Below, one piece after another: positions 60,051 through 64,000 of a stretch of DNA of 64,000 bases. Under the pieces are notes generated by a model. The model did not search any database and was not told the origin of the DNA. It worked only from the letters and a program-made list of their open reading frames with translations. The stretch is from Climacium dendroides (Eukaryota > Streptophyta > Bryopsida > Hypnales > Climaciaceae), in assembly GCA_950106755.1 (NCBI GenBank), contig OX467084.1, positions 34,041,213 through 34,105,212 of the forward strand, in the 5' to 3' direction. A program made the position numbers and the translations under genes. Positions within the stretch are counted from its first letter, which is position 1. Each line of letters begins with the position of its first letter.

Positions 60051-60324
60051 ATTGGACTCTTTTTTTCTTGAGTTTGGCTTCCAAATCATCAATGAGTTGG
60101 TGAGTCCTAATGCCGGCTTGTTTGCAGCCTATCTAAAGCATGGTTGTTTGCTCCAATAAATCGACAACACAACAAATATGATGAATACAACATAAATTTT
60201 ATCCTTCATCCGTCTAACAAGGTCAAAATTTCTTTTGACTTTTGGAAAAACACGGAGAATCTAGCTGCAATTAGATTTGGCCTGGAAAAATAAAAGACTA
60301 CAAAGTCAAATACACCCACAAATT

Positions 60325-60325
<1 letters not shown>

Positions 60326-60370
<45 letters not shown>

Positions 60371-60418
60371 AATCTACATATATATATATATATACACATA
60401 AATCTACATATAGTGTCA
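60326..60418. repeat. (TA)n microsatellite, duplicated
   Basis: Two TA runs separated by ACACATAAATCTACA, bordered by CA repeats. Confidence 0.9.
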
Positions 60419-60489
60419 AGTAAACCAAATAAAACACCACGTGCTCAAATACTCCTATAATGTCTCATATAGGCAAAAAAGATGTCACT

Positions 60490-61250
60490 TTTTTGTATAA
60501 AGGTAGTAGAAGTTGCACATAAACATCTTAAACTCCCTTTGAAGAAGCATCCAATACTAAAATGAGTGTCAAAACTACTTTAAGACTCTAAATTGAGAGT
60601 GTGATAACTATCTGAAACACTAACAAAAATATCTACAAACCTTCCAAATATCAACTCAAAAGTTCATACTATCCGACTTTTATAGTCTCTCAAAGTACAC
60701 CCTCTTCAACTCAAAGGCAGCTCATCACTACTTTGCTTGTAAGCTCATAACTTTCATGTGTTAACTTCAATTTGATCTTGTGATACTTCTATAGAAAGTT
60801 AACACAATTATCTACAATCCATATAAAACTCACTTCAAAATATGATACTGTCCAACTTTTATTGTCGGTCAAAGTCTTCTCACTTCAAATCAAAGGCTGC
60901 TCTTCACCACTTCACTTCTACACCCATAACTTTTGCATCCTAACTCCAAACAAGGAGAAAGATAGCTTTCTACAAAATTAACAACTCAATTTATAAACAT
61001 ACGAAAGCTCAAAAGAAAATATCACTTCATCAAGTAGTTATGAGCCCTCGAAGATTTTGTCCTTCATACTCCATGACAATCATCCCTATCTCACTCCCTC
61101 AAGTATAACTTTCACATAGAAACTCCAAATTGAGCAAGTGATAAACTTTTGAAATCAAAAAATATGATGAACAATCTCCCAAAATTTCATTACAAAACTC
61201 CTCATGTACAATCTCCTATGGCTCTCCAAAGTCACTATTCTTTAACAAAA
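60490..61250. repeat. Imperfect modules of about 170-190 bp
   Basis: CATAACTTT, a CTCCAAATTGA-like block, TGATA, CTTTCTACAAA and AACTCA recur in the same order around 60745, 60928 and 61107. Similar wording occurs at 34970-35080. Non-coding; origin unknown. Confidence 0.35.
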
Positions 61251-61518
61251 CTAGGAGAAGGAGGAAGAAGACCCTCCACCTTATCCACCACCTCAACTTC
61301 CATACCATCCACCTAAGTAAATGGATTTTAGTCTTTAAAACTACCACGCTTGACTTCTTTCTAGCCTTGTTTCTCACAACTGTGGGAATGGAGAGAATTT
61401 GTGACAGTGTAGCAATGTTTTTTTATCTTTGTTCTCTTGTTGAAGGTACCTCACATGCTACAGGCTTATGAAGTAACCTTTCTATTGCAACATTAGGATT
61501 TTCACATCCTGCAGGAAG

Positions 61519-63312
61519 CTATGCACATACTATAGCATCACTTATCTCAATTGGAAGGTTTGTAATTGGAATCATTGATTCATGCTCTTTTTCTTCCATG
61601 TAATCACAATACCAACCTTGATAGTCAGTTGGTATCTCCTTTGTAAGATCAAATGGTGCCTCTTCTTCATCTTCACAATTTAACTTTAGAACATTAGGTG
61701 AAGAATGTGCAGGAGATGTTCTTTGAGAGTCTACCTCATGTTCTAATGATAGTAGGGAAAGAGACTCTATAATAGTATTAGAGGAGTTTGCCAAATCTTC
61801 AGTTTTGGAACTTGTCACCATCTACTTAAAGGCCTGCTGCTGTACTTGAGAATATGACATGGATTTGGAAATATGAAGCTTAGGGAAAAGGTTAGGCACT
61901 GATGATTGAACTAGAGGAAGTCCCATTTGGGAGAAAACACTAGGTATGGATGATTCCGATTGCTTTCCTTAGTATCCTTGTGGTAGATCAGTACTTTCTA
62001 GCTGTAGCACATTGTTTGCACCCAACTTAGCTTCTATAGCTGATTTATTGATTGGAAAGATACCAGTTGTTGCAAATCCTGATTGAATACTTGTAGGCTT
62101 AAGAACCTTTGCTAAAGCTTTAGCTGACATTTCTGCTAGGTTGGATTTCATGGTAGCTCCTTGTGCCCAATAAGGGTCTTTCCTCATTCTTTGCATCTTT
62201 TCCACAGCCAAGTTCATTTTGAAGGGGTGGAAAATTGCAACATCAAGTGGTTGCATTTCATGGAAGCAATGTGATGGTAAGGTTAGAATATCTAGCCCAT
62301 TTTTAGTGCCAAATTGTATTGCTTCATTTGTAACATGGCTAGCATGTCCATCCAGAATAAGGAGGTGCTTACTTTCCTTTGAAATGCCCCTAGGCATGTT
62401 GTTTTTGAAGTGCACCAGCCATTCCAAGAAGATTTCTGTTGTCATGTAACCATTTTCTTGGTAAGTCATTACTGCCCCTACTTCACAATTTTGAATGTAA
62501 TCAATCTGGGGTTTAGTTTTCTTTTTAAAAATGTAAAGGTTAGGAATGTAGATTCCAACAACATTAATGCATACCATGATAGACATCCACTCTCTACTGT
62601 CTACAATCGTTTGTCTAACAGCCTTAGTTCCATTTTTAGCTATTATTTTGATGGAAGAATTTCCTTCTGCTGCACAAACCCTAGTCTCATCTGCATTCCA
62701 AATGTGATTGGAGTGATAGTTTTCAGCTTTGCAAACAAACTCTAATAGGTTGTAGAAGGTAGTTGTTGATTCTCTTGTGAATCCCAAAGCCCTTTTCAAT
62801 TCCAGTCCACATATACATCTGAGTACTATCTCTGAATGTCTCTTCTTAAAAAGTGCCCACCATTTGTCATCTAGAATTCCATCTCTAAAGGGATGGTCTC
62901 TTAGTGCATTTTGCAGAATTTTCTGTATGGTATACCTTAGCATGTTCAAGGTAATACATATTGCTGATTTTTGCATAGATAGGCACCAATTTATGAAAGC
63001 TAGCTCCTCTACTTCTATCAAGTAGGTTGGACGTCCTACTTTCTTGGATGTAGTATTTTTTTTCTTCCAATCATGAATGCTAGAAGTTAGAATGCCATAG
63101 AACTCTCCTGCTTGCCTAATTATCATGTTCTTTACTACCACTGCAGGTAGTGTTGAATGCATGTCTTTCTTAGTCCATTGACCCTTCTTTCCATATTTCC
63201 TTTTGGATTTTTGAGGTTGCTGATGTATTGCTACAGGGCCACTCCTACTCCTCTTTGGGACTACAACATTTGTTTGTACCAATTGCCACACCTTTGGAGG
63301 AGGGGGCCTCAT
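61519..63312 (-). pseudogene. Pogo/Tigger-like transposase with two nonsense codons
   Basis: From ATG at 63312, 447 codons are open. There is a helix-turn-helix-like region (residues about 50-95) and then a DDE_1 nuclease with Asp in WNADET (208), LILDGHASH (321) and MQPLDVAIF (357), giving a DD35D spacing typical of pogo relatives. IQSGFATTGIFPIN also fits. A TAA at 61966-61968 ends the open frame, but the same frame continues for 47 codons to a TAG at 61822-61824, then 100 more codons to the stop at 61519, with acidic low-complexity sequence. So a protein of about 595 residues has acquired two nonsense codons and no frameshift: a recent death, or a functional shorter form. Terminal inverted repeats were not found. 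Confidence 0.75.
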
Positions 63313-64000
63313 CTACACAAGCAACATAGCAATATGTACTTTAGATGCAAATTTAGGTTTTAAACTATTGAAAGCAAAATGTGAAGCATTGTAAGTTACT
63401 GACCTTTTTTTTATTGAAGTCCAATACTGTGAACTCTTTCAAGTTGCTTGACAAACAAAAATTGTCTTGCTCCACTAGTGCAAGCTAAAGCTCCTCTCCC
63501 ACGTCTTATCCACCATTGCAAGCTTATGGCTCCTCTCCAACTTCTAATTCACATTCGAGACACACTTGCTCTAGGTTAAGAATGGCTTCTTGAAAGCACC
63601 TCACTAGTGTTTCATTGAACAAGTTCATCCGTTCTTGAAATCGTCGAAGTGTTCATCCGAAAAGTATTCATCCTAATTCCAATGAATTTGTTCCCAAAGT
63701 TCTCGCGTGTCCAGTACCTGTGTGGATTTTGGAAAGGATGTCGTCCGATATTTGGGTTTGTCCACTCAATGGCGGGTCTACTCTAAGTGAAATTAGCACT
63801 GTATATTAGGAGGTCCACCATAACTCCTGGAGGAGGATGAAAAAGTATTAATATCTATACTATTGTATTGAAGGCATAACCAAAGCTCAAAGGACGACTT
63901 CAACACTTTTTTTGTAATTTTTTTGGACAATTTTTTTGACATCATGTTAGAAATGAAGAGGTTATGGAATTCAAAACAGAAATGCTTAACAAATACAACA
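63313..64000. other. Upstream flank of the pogo-like gene
   Basis: Moderate GC, no coding region recognised. A terminal repeat of the element may lie here or beyond the window. Confidence 0.4.

Noticed and set aside
60326..60418. TA-rich tract as possible replication origin or matrix attachment site
   Set aside because: Simple microsatellite; nothing else supports such a role.

Overview
This window is nuclear DNA of a plant, or at least a streptophyte. It holds multi-intron genes with GT-AG introns, an NPH3-family gene, telo-box promoter motifs and an AP2-like fragment. Very AT-rich DNA filled with plant-type transposon wreckage separates a few gene islands of higher GC. I cannot name the species. 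The compact introns and transposon mix would fit a bryophyte or other seedless lineage, but that is a guess.

Layout. (1) 1-9 kb, plus strand: a multi-RRM nucleolar protein gene of the RBM28/Nop4 type, with two telo-boxes just upstream of the ATG. One long intron carries at least seven tandem copies of one box C/D-like snoRNA. The gene and its guest RNAs both point to ribosome biogenesis. (2) 9-17.4 kb: repeats, including TTAA-CCCC elements, two hAT-like non-autonomous elements with 8-bp target duplications, and a G-poor CAAATTG-rich tract. (3) 17.45-19.24 kb: an element with long terminal inverted repeats enclosing a broken gene that resembles a TET/JBP 2-oxoglutarate dioxygenase. (4) 19.3-27 kb: more repeats and an AP2-like fragment. 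(5) 27.1-30.3 kb, minus strand: an apparent chimeric gene. OLA1/YchF promoter and exon 1 lie upstream of the C-terminal half of an NPH3 protein, all junctions in phase; a 3 x 178-bp tandem array follows beyond the promoter. (6) 36.8-39.8 kb: a decayed PIF/Harbinger element with both of its genes. (7) 39.9-45.5 kb, plus strand: a decayed Ty3/gypsy element. Between its protease-like region and reverse transcriptase it carries a fragment resembling a C5-cytosine methyltransferase, and it ends in a PHD-like finger. A solo LTR and a CACTA-like MITE have since inserted into it. (8) 46.8-64 kb: a C-poor CAAATTG-rich tract, a Harbinger-type element with TTA duplications, a repeat with ACCAGAA iterons, a complete TTAA element, a CACTA-like foldback element, hAT and pogo-like transposase pseudogenes, and an unidentified gene remnant.

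The most interesting content is the pair of transposon cargo genes. One resembles a cytosine-methylation writer and the other a methylcytosine oxidase. They belong to unrelated mobile elements about 22 kb apart, and both are now broken. The snoRNA array and the OLA1-NPH3 chimera come next. Everything rests on reading the sequence and on remembered family features; no database search was run.
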